DNA from: Aliidongia dinghuensis | Lineage (GTDB): Bacteria > Pseudomonadota > Alphaproteobacteria > ATCC43930 > CGMCC-115725 | Assembly (NCBI RefSeq): GCF_014643535.1 | Contig: NZ_BMJQ01000017.1 | Span: forward strand, 1-64,000 | Length of the DNA: 64,000 nucleotides | Reading direction: 5' to 3' | Part shown: one piece after another, positions 25,317 to 34,473 of the stretch | Layout: each line of letters starts with the position of its first letter | How positions within the stretch are numbered: the first letter of the stretch is position 1 | Translations under genes and position numbers: made by a program | Notes under the pieces: generated by a model | What the model was told of the DNA's origin: nothing | Database searches by the model: none | The model's input: only the letters and a program-made list of their open reading frames with translations

Positions 25317-26041
25317 CCCTCTGCGTCCGTAATAATCGTATAGAGTCCCCGTCCCGTCACCACGTCGGCAAAGCCGCCGGGCTTGAACAGCGAGAACACC
25401 AGGATAGGAATGTTGCTCTCGCGTGCCAAGGAAATCGCCGAGGCATCCATGACCTTGAGATCCTTAGACAGCACGTCGAGATAAGACAGGCGCTCATATC
25501 GCTTGGCGCCGGGCGTCTTCTTGGGGTCGGCGTCATAGACGCCGTCGACCTTCGTCGCCTTCAGGAGCGCATCGCACCCCATCTCCGACGCACGCAGCGC
25601 CGCCGCCGTATCGGTCGTGAAGAACGGGTTGCCGGTACCGGCCGCGAAGATCACCACCCGCCCCTTCTCCATGTGCCGGATCGCCCGGCGGCGGATATAG
25701 GGCTCGCACACCGCCTGCATCGAGATCGCCGACTGAACCCGGGTCATCACGCCCACGCGCTCGAGCGCCGACTGCATGGCGAGCGAATTGATGATCGTCG
25801 CCATCATGCCCATGTAGTCCGCGTTCGAGCGGTCCATGCCCGAGGCGGCACCCGAGACGCCGCGAAAGATGTTGCCGCCGCCGATCACCAGGCAGACCTG
25901 CACGCCCAGGCGCTGCACCGCCTTCACTTCCTCGGCGATGCGATTGACGATGGCCGGGTCGAGCCCGAACTCCCGCTCGCCCATCAAGGCTTCGCCCGAC
26001 AGCTTGAGGAGGACGCGGCGATAGACGGGATCGGAGGACAT
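25313..26041 (-). CDS. pyrH: Uridylate kinase
   Basis: A 242-residue hexameric UMP kinase of the amino acid kinase fold. The start is the ATG giving MSSDPVYRRVLLKLSGEALMG. GGGNIFRG binds phosphate and VIFAAGTGNPFFTTDTAAALRA is the UMP/ATP region. TKVDGVYDADPKKTPGAKRY is the signature loop, and MDASAISLARESNIPILVF the C-terminal allosteric region. It is the first gene of the pyrH to lpxB run on the minus strand. A 13-bp hairpin lies between tsf and its start. Confidence 0.97.
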   Translation of the reverse strand: MSSDPVYRRVLLKLSGEALMGEREFGLDPAIVNRIAEEVKAVQRLGVQVCLVIGGGNIFRGVSGAASGMDRSNADYMGMMATIINSLAMQSALERVGVMTRVQSAISMQAVCEPYIRRRAIRHMEKGRVVIFAAGTGNPFFTTDTAAALRASEMGCDALLKATKVDGVYDADPKKTPGAKRYERLSYLDVLSKDLKVMDASAISLARESNIPILVFSLFKPGGFADVVTGRGLYTIITDAEG

Positions 26042-26190
26042 CAGGACGCGCGACCTTCTTCTGGGCGATGTCGGCTGATCAGGACAGTTCCTGTCGTGAT
26101 ACTGCGCCTGAGCCGTCGAGGCAAACGCCAAGCGGCCGCCGTTGATCCATCCTCGGACCTCGACCGGCGAATAAGGCGCCGGATCAGCCG

Positions 26191-26220
26191 GCACGGCCGA
26201 TGCTGAGGCATCGGCCGTGC
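26191..26220 (-). terminator. Perfect 13-bp hairpin after tsf
   Basis: GCACGGCCGATGC and its exact complement are separated by the tetraloop TGAG, 13 bp after the tsf stop codon. A T-tract is missing, so it may act as a weak terminator or as an mRNA stabiliser or processing site that lets rpsB-tsf be expressed above pyrH. Confidence 0.55.
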
Positions 26221-26233
26221 CCTCTGTCAGCGA

Positions 26234-27160
26234 TCAGGACTTGAGCGTGGCCGCCACTTCGGCCGCGAAATCCTGCGTTTCCTTCTCGATGCCGTCGCCC
26301 AGCACGAAGCGCGCGAAGCCCGCGAGCTTGATCGGGGCGCCCGCCGCCTTGCCGGCGTTCTCGACGACCTTCGAGATCTTGGTCTCGCCGTCGACGACGT
26401 AGACCTGCTCGAGCAGGACCACTTCCTCGTAGTACTTGCGCACCCGGCCCTCGACCATCTTCTCGATGATCGCTTCCGGCTTGCCGCTGGCACGCGCCTG
26501 CTCCTTCAACACGTCGCGCTCGCGCTCGAGCGCCGAGGCGTCGACCGAGGCGACGTCGAGGAACAGCGGCGAGGCGGCGGCGACATGCATCGCGAGCTGC
26601 CGGCCGAGCTGGTTCAGCGTCGCGGCGTCAGCCGCCGACTCGAGCGCCACCAGCACGCCGATCTTGCCGAGGCCCGGGATCAGCTGATTATGGACATAGC
26701 CGACAACGACGCCCTGCGGCACTTCGAGCCGCGCGATGCGGCGCAAGTTCATGTTCTCGCCGATGGTCGCGACGAGATGGGTCAAGTGCGCCTCGACGGT
26801 CGCATTGAACGCCGGCACATGGACTTCTTTGACCTTGGCGACATCGTCGCCATGCTCGACAGCGAGCTGGGTCACGCCGGTCACGAGCTCCTGGAACTTC
26901 TCGTTGCGCGCGACGAAGTCGGTCTCGGCATTCACCTCGACGACGACGCCGACATTGCCGACGGTCGCGACGCCGACCAGGCCTTCGGCTGCGACGCGGC
27001 CCGCCTTCTTGGCGGCGGCAGCAAGGCCCTTCTTGCGCAGCCAGTCGATCGCCTGCTCGATGTCGCCGGCGACCTCACCCAGGGCCCGCTTGCAATCCAT
27101 CATGCCCGCGCCCGTCTTCTCGCGCAGCTCTTTGACCAAAGCGGCGGTGATCTCTGCCAT
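26234..27160 (-). CDS. tsf: Elongation factor Ts
   Basis: A 308-residue guanine nucleotide exchange factor for EF-Tu. MAEITAALVKELREKTGAGMMDCKRAL is the canonical N-terminus with the UBA-like fold. NAETDFVARNEKFQ is the T-D-F-V-A-x-N signature that contacts EF-Tu. Two core subdomains and the C-terminal coiled-coil module (YYEEVVLLEQVYV) follow. It is encoded 147 bp behind rpsB, the near-universal order, and is likely cotranscribed with it. Confidence 0.97.
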   Translation of the reverse strand: MAEITAALVKELREKTGAGMMDCKRALGEVAGDIEQAIDWLRKKGLAAAAKKAGRVAAEGLVGVATVGNVGVVVEVNAETDFVARNEKFQELVTGVTQLAVEHGDDVAKVKEVHVPAFNATVEAHLTHLVATIGENMNLRRIARLEVPQGVVVGYVHNQLIPGLGKIGVLVALESAADAATLNQLGRQLAMHVAAASPLFLDVASVDASALERERDVLKEQARASGKPEAIIEKMVEGRVRKYYEEVVLLEQVYVVDGETKISKVVENAGKAAGAPIKLAGFARFVLGDGIEKETQDFAAEVAATLKS

Positions 27161-27307
27161 CGCTGTTCTCCTAGGAATTCGTCGCATAACGGGTGCGGTC
27201 CCAAGCAGCATTCCGGCTTCGGACCGCGAAAATTTCCGCTCATTAAAGCGGCGCGTCGGCCACCTTCCGGCAGCCGACGCGGCTCACTTCACGCGAGGAC
27301 GGGCCGT

Positions 27308-28117
27308 TCAGGCGCCGGGCTGAGCTTCCTCGTCCCCCTCGGCCGGGGCGGCCTCGAGCGCTTCTTCGTCGCTCGGCACTTCCTCGACCACTTCCTCGGC
27401 CTCGCCGACGTCGACGCCGGACGCCATCAGCTCGGCCTGGATGCCCGAGAGCACCGAGCTCGAGATCAGGTCGCAGTAAAGGTTGATCGCGCGCATCGCG
27501 TCGTCGTTGCCCGGGATCGGGAACGCGACATGGTCCGGCGACGAGTTGCTGTCGATCACGGCGACGACCGGGATGTTGAGCTTCGTCGCTTCCTCGATCG
27601 CGATCTTCTCCTTGTTGGTGTCGATCACGAAGATGAGGTCCGGCAGGCCGCCCATCTCCTTGATGCCGCCCAGCGCGCGCTCCAGCTTGTCGCGGTCGCG
27701 GGTCAGCTCCAGGAGCTCGCGCTTGGTCATGCCGGGCGGCGGGTTCGAGATCTTCTCGTCGAGCTCGCGCAGGCGCTTGATCGACAGCGAGATGGTCTTG
27801 AAGTTCGTGAGCATGCCGCCGAGCCAGCGGTGGTTCACGAAATACTGGCCGCAACGCCGCGCGGCGGCAGCGACCGGCTCCTGCGCCTGGCGCTTCGTGC
27901 CGACGAACAGCACGCGGCCGCCGCTGGCGGTCGTCTGGCGCACCGCATCGAGCGCGCGGGCGAGCAGCGGAACCGTCTGCTCGAGATCGATCACATGCAC
28001 GCCGTTGCGCACGCCGAACAGATACGGCTGCATCTTCGGGTTCCAGCGGCGGGTGTGATGGCCGAAGTGAACGCCAGCCTCGAGCAGCTGACGCATGGTG
28101 AAGCTCGGAATCGTCAT
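27308..28117 (-). CDS. rpsB: 30S ribosomal protein S2
   Basis: A 269-residue ribosomal protein. The start taken is the ATG giving MTIPSFTMRQLLEAGVHFGH, which matches alphaproteobacterial S2 and has AAGGG 10 bases before it; a GTG 36 bp upstream would add 12 residues. VHVIDLEQTVPLLARALD, FVGTKRQAQEP, HRWLGGMLTNFKTI and DTNKEKIAIEEATKLNIPVVAVIDSN-type segments are conserved. The C-terminus has an acidic extension (about 35 residues, EEVVEEVPSDEEALEAAPAEG) common in this class. Confidence 0.97.
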   Translation of the reverse strand: MTIPSFTMRQLLEAGVHFGHHTRRWNPKMQPYLFGVRNGVHVIDLEQTVPLLARALDAVRQTTASGGRVLFVGTKRQAQEPVAAAARRCGQYFVNHRWLGGMLTNFKTISLSIKRLRELDEKISNPPPGMTKRELLELTRDRDKLERALGGIKEMGGLPDLIFVIDTNKEKIAIEEATKLNIPVVAVIDSNSSPDHVAFPIPGNDDAMRAINLYCDLISSSVLSGIQAELMASGVDVGEAEEVVEEVPSDEEALEAAPAEGDEEAQPGA

Positions 28118-28254
28118 GGTGTCGTTCAGACCCTTGTTTTCCGGTTGAGCCACCGCGGGAGAACCCCATCAAGGGGACCGGAGCCAGCGCGACCGGACTC
28201 TTGGATCCGGCCACGGGCAAACCCGCGTGAGTTTTTGCGACAATCGCGGCCGAG

Positions 28255-28283
28255 GTGATAGGCCGGAGCGCCCGATTTTGCAA
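28255..28283 (-). promoter_or_regulatory. Candidate promoter of rpsB-tsf
   Basis: On the minus strand TTGCAA (28283-28278) and TATCAC (28260-28255) are spaced by 17 bp. Each matches the sigma-70 consensus at 4/6 positions. It would leave a leader of about 130 nt before the rpsB start, long enough for the S2 autoregulation known in other proteobacteria, though no specific S2-binding fold was recognised. Confidence 0.45.
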
Positions 28284-28358
28284 GGGAAACCCGGCGGCGT
28301 TTTCTTTAGGCAGCCTTGCATCAAAGGAATTGGCCGCCCGCCACCTGCGAGTGCCGGC

Positions 28359-28856
28359 TCAGTCGAGCTTTATGCCCTTCGGCACCGCCGGCATGCCGGA
28401 CGACGGCGGCAGGTCGAGCAGCTTCACCACGACGTCGCGGCTGCCGGCATTGGCGAAGCGCAGCGTCACCGGGAAACTATCGCCCGTCTTCAGCTTCTGC
28501 TTGACGCCGCGCAGGATCAGGTGCGCCGCACCCGGCTGCAGCACGGTCGGCGCATGGGAATCGAGCTCGAGCGCCAGCACAGGCTCGAGGCTCTCGCCCC
28601 TGCCCTTGCTCCTGGGCATGAGATCGAGGATGTCGATCTTGTCCGCAATCGGCGACGCGGCACCGATCAGCACGTCGCGCGCGTCCTTGGCGAGGCTGAT
28701 GCTCAGATAGACGAAGACCACATGGGCACGGGTGCTGCGATGCGCCCAGGCACCGTCGACCGAGACCGGTTCAGCCGCCGCGGCGGCACAGGCGGACCAG
28801 ACGAGGAAAACGACAGGGACGCACCGACACAGCGCCCTCAGCAGAAAACCGGCCAT
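28359..28856 (-). CDS. PCuAC-like periplasmic protein with degenerate copper ligands
   Basis: A 165-residue protein with a signal peptide ending near AAAAAEP, followed by a PCuAC (DUF461) cupredoxin-like domain. Support comes from VDGAWAHRSTRAHVVFVYLSIS at the start of the domain, the segment GAAHLILRGVKQKLKTGDSFPVTLRF, and the overall length. In copper-binding members the ligands follow H-x10-M-x21-H-x-M. Here the first region reads DKIDILDLMPRSKGRGESLEPV without the His or the M-x-M pair, and the second reads HLI instead of HLM. Only one His ligand remains, so classical Cu(I) delivery to cytochrome oxidase is doubtful. It follows dnaE by 53 bp on the same strand. Confidence 0.78.
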   Translation of the reverse strand: MAGFLLRALCRCVPVVFLVWSACAAAAAEPVSVDGAWAHRSTRAHVVFVYLSISLAKDARDVLIGAASPIADKIDILDLMPRSKGRGESLEPVLALELDSHAPTVLQPGAAHLILRGVKQKLKTGDSFPVTLRFANAGSRDVVVKLLDLPPSSGMPAVPKGIKLD

Positions 28857-28909
28857 ACCAGAGCTTCGGCCCCCTCTGTTTCAAAAGATGTCGACAGTCG
28901 ACCCGAGTA

Positions 28910-31900
28910 TCAGAAATCGCTGACATCGGCCACACCCGGGATCGCCTTGACCGCCGAGCGGGTTTCGCCGCCGATTGGAAAGAAGCCCGGCAAGGTCAGC
29001 TCGACCTCGCGCCGGTCGGCCGGAACGACGAGCTTCACCTTGCCGGTCTTGCCGCGCCCGGCATCGCGCAGGAACAACGCCTTCAAGCCCTCGACGCCGC
29101 TCGGGTCCTTGAGCACGACGCGCAGGCCGGCCGACGATGCGGCAGCGGCGTTGTCGAGCGTCTCGATCGACTGGGCGGTGAGCCGCACATTGTCGTCCTC
29201 GAGCTTGGCGTCGCACGTGACGAGCAGCGGCTGGCCGCTATCGAGCAGCGGACGCGACTGCGCCAGGATCTCGGAAAACAGCATGATCTCGTACATGCCG
29301 GTCAGGTCCGACATGCTGACGAAGGCAAAGCGGTTGCCCTTGGCCGACGTGCGCTCCTTGCGGCCGCCCACGATGCCGGCCAGGCGCACGCGCCCGGGCT
29401 TGCCGCTCATGAGATGGGCGACGAGCCGGCCGGACGGCACGACGCCGAGGCGCTTCAGCGCGGTCTCGTACGGGTCGAGCGGATGGGCCGAGAGATAGAA
29501 GCCGATCGCCTCGAACTCCTGGCCCAACCGGTCCATGCTCGGCCATTCGACCACGGCCGGCAGCGGGGGCGAACTGTGCTTCAATCCCGTCGTGCCGCCG
29601 AACAGGTTGGTTTGGCTCGTCCCCCGCTCGCCTGCCACCGTCGCGGCATGGCGCATGATGAGCTCGGCCGCGGCGAAAGTCTGGGCCCGGTTCGGGTTGA
29701 TACTGTCGAAGGCGCCGGCCTTGGCCAGGTTTTCGAACTGGCGCTTGTTGAACTGCTTCGTCTCGAGCCGCTCGGCGAAATCGAACAGGCTCTTGAACGG
29801 CCCGTTGCGCCGGCGCTCGGCGACGATTGCCCGCATGGCCTCGGCGCCGACGCCCTTGACCGCGGCGAGCGCATAGCGGATCGCGGCCTCCTCGCCCTTG
29901 CCCTCGACCGAGAACTCGACCTCGGAGCGGTTGATGTCGGGCGGCAGGAGCTTGACGCCCATGCGCTGCAGTTCCTGGCGGAACACGTTCAGCTTGTCGG
30001 TATTGCCGAGATCGAGCGTCATGGACGCGGCCATCAGCTCGACCGGGAAATGCGCCTTGAGATAAGCGGTATGGAACGCGACCAGCGAATAGGCGGCCGC
30101 ATGGCTCTTGTTGAAGCCGTAGCCCGCGAACTTCGCCATCTTGTCGAAGATCATCTCGGCCAGCTCGAGTGCCACGCCGTTCTTGACGGCGCCCTCGCAG
30201 AACATCTTCCGCTGGTTGTCCATCTCGGCCTTGATCTTCTTGCCCATGGCTCGGCGTAGAAGATCGGCACCGCCCAGCGTATAGCCGCCCATGACCTGGG
30301 CGATCTGCATGACCTGCTCCTGGTAGATCATGATGCCGTAGGTCTCCTCCAGGATGCCCTGGAGCGAGGGATGCATGTAGTCGGGCTCCTGCTGCCCGTG
30401 CTTGACCGCGATATATTCCGGGATCAGGTCCATCGGGCCCGGGCGATAGAGCGAGACCGCGGCCAGGAGGTCTTCGAACCGGTTCGAGCGCATCTTCTTC
30501 AGAAGATCGCGCATGCCGGCACCTTCGAACTGGAACACGCCGACCGTCTCGCCGCGCGCCAGCATCTCGAAGGTTGCCGGATCGTCGAGCGGTATCGTCA
30601 AAAGATCGAGCCCATGGCCGCGCTCATGGACGAGCCGCACCGCCTGCTCGATCACGGTCAAGGTCTTCAGCCCCAGGAAGTCGAACTTCACCAGGCCCGC
30701 GTCCTCGACGAACTTCATGTTGAACTGGGTGACCGGCATGTCCGAGCGCGGGTCGCGGTAGAGTGCGAGCAGCTTGTGCAGCGGCCGGTCGCCGATCACC
30801 ACGCCGGCCGCGTGGGTGGACGCGTGGCGATACAAGCCCTCGAGCTTGATCGCGAGGCCGATCAGGCGGCCGACCGTCTCGTCGCCGTCGCGCAACGCCC
30901 GGAGCTGCTCGTCGGCGTCGAGCGCCTGCTGCAGCGTCACCGGGTTGGCCGGGTTGTTCGGCACGAGCTTGCTGATCTTGTCGACCTGGCCGTAGGGCAT
31001 CTGCAGCACGCGCCCGACGTCGCGCAGCACGGCGCGCGCCTGCAGCTTACCGAAGGTGATGATCTGCGCGACCCGGTCGCGGCCGTATTTCTCCTGGACG
31101 TAGCGGATGACCTCTTCGCGCCGGTCCTGGCAGAAATCGACGTCGAAGTCGGGCATCGAGACGCGTTCCGGGTTGAGGAAGCGCTCGAAGAACAGGCTGA
31201 GGGCCAGTGGATCCAGATCGGTGATCGTGCAGGACCAGGCGACGAGCGAGCCGGCACCCGAGCCGCGGCCCGGCCCGACCGGAATGCCTTGCGCCTTGGC
31301 CCAGCGGATGAAGTCGGCGACGATCAGGAAATAGCCGCAGAAGCCCATGTTCTCGATGACGGCGAGCTCGAAGTCGAGCCGCTCGCGATAGCGCTTCTCG
31401 ACCGCCCCCCGGTCGTCCTCGGGCTTCAGCTGCGGGAAGACCTGGCGCTCGAGCCGCACGGTCAGCCCGTCGTGCGACATGGCGCGCAGTTCCGCCTTCT
31501 CGTCGCGGCCTGATTCGGTCGGGAACGGCGGCAGGATCGGCTTGATCTTCTTGACCCAGAACGCGCAACGCCGCGCGATCACCAGGGTATTGTCGCAAGC
31601 CTCGGGCAGATCGGCGAACAGCGCCCGCATCTCGGCGGCGCTCTTGAAGTGGTGCTCCGGCGTCAGGCGCCGGCGGTTGTCGACATTGACCGTGACGCCG
31701 TCGGCAATGCACAGCAGTGCGTCGTGCGCCTCGTAGAAGTCCCGATGCGCGAAATAGACGTTGTTGGTCGCGACCAGCGGCACGTCATGGGCATAGGCGA
31801 GATCGACCAGATCGCCCTCGATACGGTCCTCGTCAGCCATGTCGTGACGCATCAGCTCGACATAGAGCCGGTTCGGAAAGATTTCCTTGAGCCGAACGAG

Positions 31901-32386
31901 CGTCGCCTCGGCCGCGGCGGCGTTGCCTTCGATGAGGCGCTTGCCGACCGGGCCCATGGGGCCGCCGGTCAGGCACAGGAGATCGCCGCTTAGGCCCGCG
32001 AGATCGTCGAGCGAGACCTGCGGCGCCTCGATCCCGTCGGTCTCGAGAAAGGATTTCGAGACCAGCTCGATCAGGTTCTGGTAGCCCTGCTGGCTCTGGC
32101 ACAGCAGCACGACCGGCTCCGGATCGGGCAGCCCCTTGTTCTGCCGCCCCTGCTCCTGCGCCGGGGCGCGGATGCCGAGTTCGCAGCCGATGATCGGCTG
32201 GATGCCCTCGCCCGACATGGTGACCGAGAATTCGAGCGCGCCGAACAGGTTGCCGGTGTCGGTCACGGCGACCGCCGGCATCTCCTGTTTCTTGCAGAGC
32301 CCGTAGAGCTCCTTGATCTTGATGGCGCCGGCCGACAGCGAATAGGCGGAGTGAACCCGGAGATGGACGAAATCCGCATGCGCCAT
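28910..32386 (-). CDS. dnaE: DNA polymerase III subunit alpha
   Basis: A 1158-residue replicative polymerase, the normal length for DnaE1. The N-terminal PHP domain begins DFVHLRVHSAYSLSAGAIK, and the C-family palm carries GPGRGSGAGSLVAW and the catalytic PDFDVDFCQDRR. The region GFNKSHAAAYSLVAFHTAYLK is the fingers/thumb signature. A helix-hairpin-helix segment lies near YALAAVKGVGAEAMRAIV, and an OB fold near VRLAGIVGGRKERTSAKG. The start MAHADFVHLR is 6 bp after lolD, so lolC-lolD-dnaE are probably cotranscribed. Confidence 0.97.
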   Translation of the reverse strand: MAHADFVHLRVHSAYSLSAGAIKIKELYGLCKKQEMPAVAVTDTGNLFGALEFSVTMSGEGIQPIIGCELGIRAPAQEQGRQNKGLPDPEPVVLLCQSQQGYQNLIELVSKSFLETDGIEAPQVSLDDLAGLSGDLLCLTGGPMGPVGKRLIEGNAAAAEATLVRLKEIFPNRLYVELMRHDMADEDRIEGDLVDLAYAHDVPLVATNNVYFAHRDFYEAHDALLCIADGVTVNVDNRRRLTPEHHFKSAAEMRALFADLPEACDNTLVIARRCAFWVKKIKPILPPFPTESGRDEKAELRAMSHDGLTVRLERQVFPQLKPEDDRGAVEKRYRERLDFELAVIENMGFCGYFLIVADFIRWAKAQGIPVGPGRGSGAGSLVAWSCTITDLDPLALSLFFERFLNPERVSMPDFDVDFCQDRREEVIRYVQEKYGRDRVAQIITFGKLQARAVLRDVGRVLQMPYGQVDKISKLVPNNPANPVTLQQALDADEQLRALRDGDETVGRLIGLAIKLEGLYRHASTHAAGVVIGDRPLHKLLALYRDPRSDMPVTQFNMKFVEDAGLVKFDFLGLKTLTVIEQAVRLVHERGHGLDLLTIPLDDPATFEMLARGETVGVFQFEGAGMRDLLKKMRSNRFEDLLAAVSLYRPGPMDLIPEYIAVKHGQQEPDYMHPSLQGILEETYGIMIYQEQVMQIAQVMGGYTLGGADLLRRAMGKKIKAEMDNQRKMFCEGAVKNGVALELAEMIFDKMAKFAGYGFNKSHAAAYSLVAFHTAYLKAHFPVELMAASMTLDLGNTDKLNVFRQELQRMGVKLLPPDINRSEVEFSVEGKGEEAAIRYALAAVKGVGAEAMRAIVAERRRNGPFKSLFDFAERLETKQFNKRQFENLAKAGAFDSINPNRAQTFAAAELIMRHAATVAGERGTSQTNLFGGTTGLKHSSPPLPAVVEWPSMDRLGQEFEAIGFYLSAHPLDPYETALKRLGVVPSGRLVAHLMSGKPGRVRLAGIVGGRKERTSAKGNRFAFVSMSDLTGMYEIMLFSEILAQSRPLLDSGQPLLVTCDAKLEDDNVRLTAQSIETLDNAAAASSAGLRVVLKDPSGVEGLKALFLRDAGRGKTGKVKLVVPADRREVELTLPGFFPIGGETRSAVKAIPGVADVSDF

Positions 32387-32392
32387 AAGTAA

Positions 32393-33079
32393 TCAGCTCC
32401 GCTCGATCAGCACGCCATCTTCCAGCGCCACGATCCGGTCCATCCGCCGCGCCAGCTCGAGATTGTGGGTCGCGATGAGCGCGCCCAGACCGACGTTGCG
32501 CACAATCGCGATGAGCGCGTTCATGACGTCGTCCGCCGTGTGATGGTCGAGATTGCCGGTCGGCTCGTCGCCGATCAAGATGCGCGGCGCATTGGCGAGC
32601 GCCCGCACGATCGCGACGCGCTGCTGCTCGCCGCCCGACAGCTTCGCCGGCCGGTGGCTCGCCCGCTTCGTGAGCCCGACCATGGAGAGCAGCTCCATCG
32701 CCCGCGCCCGCGCCTCGCCCTTGCCGAGCCCCGCGATCATCTGCGGCAGCATGACGTTCTCGACCGCCGAGAATTCCGGCAGCAGATGGTGGAACTGATA
32801 GACGAAGCCGATCGTCGTGCGCCGCATCTGCGTACGTTCGGCGTCGCCCATCCGCCCGCAGTCCCGGCCTTCGACCCGGACCTGGCCGCCGTCCGGCCGC
32901 TCGAGCAGGCCGGCCACGTGCAGCAGGGTCGACTTGCCGGCGCCCGACGGGCCGACGAGGGCGACGAGCTCGCCCGGATGGAGCGTCAGCGACGCGCCGC
33001 GCAGCACCGGCAGCGGCTCGCTCGCCTGCTGGTAAGTGCGCTGAATATCGACCAGCTCGAGAGCGGGAACGTCACTCAT
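32393..33079 (-). CDS. lolD: Lipoprotein-releasing ABC transporter ATP-binding subunit
   Basis: A 228-residue ABC ATPase of the MacB/LolD group. The start MSDVPALELVDIQRTYQQ was chosen over an upstream frame that lies inside lolC. Walker A is VGPSGAGKSTLLHVAG, the Q-loop region FVYQFHHLLPEFSAVENVMLP is the typical LolD segment, the ABC signature is KLSGGEQQRVAIVRAL, and Walker B is RILIGDEPTGNLD. Together with LolC it extracts mature lipoproteins from the inner membrane for transfer to LolA. It overlaps lolC by 8 bp. Confidence 0.96.
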   Translation of the reverse strand: MSDVPALELVDIQRTYQQASEPLPVLRGASLTLHPGELVALVGPSGAGKSTLLHVAGLLERPDGGQVRVEGRDCGRMGDAERTQMRRTTIGFVYQFHHLLPEFSAVENVMLPQMIAGLGKGEARARAMELLSMVGLTKRASHRPAKLSGGEQQRVAIVRALANAPRILIGDEPTGNLDHHTADDVMNALIAIVRNVGLGALIATHNLELARRMDRIVALEDGVLIERS

Positions 33080-34316
33080 AACGGAGCGCCTCGACCGGAT
33101 CGAGCCGTGCCGCCCGCCAGGATGGATATATCGTCGCGAGGAACGACAGTGCGAACGCCATGCCGACCACGGCCGCGACCTCGGCCGGCTCGACCTTGGC
33201 CGGAAGCGTCGACAGGAAATAGATCTCGGCATTGAACAGGTCGGTGCCGGTGAAGTGCTGCAGGATCTGCCGGATCGACTCGATATTGTCGGCAAATGCC
33301 AAGCCAAGGCCGAAGCCCAAGATCGTGCCGACGACGCCGACCGAGGCGCCGGCCAGGAAGAAGATGCGCAGGATCATGCCCTGCGTCGCGCCCATGGTAC
33401 GCAGGATCGCAATGTCGTGCGCCTTGTCCTTCACCAGCATGATCATGCTCGAGATGATGTTGAACGCGGCGACGACGATGATCAGCGTTAAGATCAGGAA
33501 CATCACGTTCCGTTCGGTCTGGATCGCGTTGAAATAGGCCGATTGCGACTGCGTCCAGTCGAGCACGCGCGCGGTCGGGCCGGCGACCTGGCGGACCTGC
33601 TGGCTTACCGGCTGGATATTGTCCGGATCCTTGACGAAAACCTCGAGCGAAGAGGCGGCACCCGGCACCTTGAAGAACAGCTGTGCCGCCGAGAGCGGCA
33701 TGAACACGAAGCTGCCGTCGTAGTGATATTCGCCGACATTGAAGATGGCGGCGATCTTGTAGCTCTTGACCCGGGGCGTCGTGCCGAACGCCGTCGGATT
33801 GCCATCGGGCGACAGCACCGACAGCGAATCGCCGAGCCGGACGCCCATCGAGCGCGCGAGCCCGTCGCCGATCATGATCGAATCGTCATCGAGTGCCTCG
33901 AGCGAGCCCGCCACGATATGATCGGCGATGAGCGGCTGCGCCTTCAGGTCGCTGACCTTCTCACCGCGCACGAGCGCGCCGATCGCATGGCCGGGGGACG
34001 AGACCAGGACCTGCCCCTCGACCAGCGGGTGCACGGCGACGACGCCGGGGACCAGCGCGATCTTGCCCGTGATCGCATCGTAATTGCCGAGGCTGCCGGA
34101 CGTGCCATAGACGTTGAGATGGCCGTTCACGCCCAGGATCTTGCCGAGGAACTCCTCGCGGAATCCGTTCATGACCGACATGACGATGATCAGCGTGGCG
34201 ACGCCCAGCGCAATGCCGAGCAGGGAGAAGCCGGCGATGACGGAGATGAAGCCCTCCTGCCGCCTGGCTCTCAGATAGCGGAAGGCGATCATCCGCTCGA
34301 ACTTGCCGAAGATCAT
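33072..34316 (-). CDS. lolC: Lipoprotein-releasing system permease LolC/LolE
   Basis: A 414-residue permease. The N-terminal segment FERMIAFRYLRARRQEGFISVI precedes the first membrane helix. A large periplasmic MacB-type core domain (about 50-260) follows, then three C-terminal helices around FLILTLIIVVAAFNIISSMIMLVKDKAHDIAILRTMGA, the FtsX-like signature. Alphaproteobacteria usually have a single LolC/E hybrid that forms a homodimer, in keeping with only one such gene here. The start codon lies 157 bp from the divergent oxidoreductase gene. In many relatives proS precedes this gene, but it is absent here. Confidence 0.95.
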   Translation of the reverse strand: MIFGKFERMIAFRYLRARRQEGFISVIAGFSLLGIALGVATLIIVMSVMNGFREEFLGKILGVNGHLNVYGTSGSLGNYDAITGKIALVPGVVAVHPLVEGQVLVSSPGHAIGALVRGEKVSDLKAQPLIADHIVAGSLEALDDDSIMIGDGLARSMGVRLGDSLSVLSPDGNPTAFGTTPRVKSYKIAAIFNVGEYHYDGSFVFMPLSAAQLFFKVPGAASSLEVFVKDPDNIQPVSQQVRQVAGPTARVLDWTQSQSAYFNAIQTERNVMFLILTLIIVVAAFNIISSMIMLVKDKAHDIAILRTMGATQGMILRIFFLAGASVGVVGTILGFGLGLAFADNIESIRQILQHFTGTDLFNAEIYFLSTLPAKVEPAEVAAVVGMAFALSFLATIYPSWRAARLDPVEALRYE

Positions 34317-34473
34317 GGTCGGGGTTGAACTCTAGGGGAATCGGGAAGCGTCCGGAGACAGGCGAACATATCCGGCGAAATGTGGCGGACTGTAGGCGAA
34401 GCGCCGCCGGCCTGTCCACCGCCCCACCGAAGCATCTTGTCCGCCGATCGGCGTTGCCCATTTCCTTGGGATT

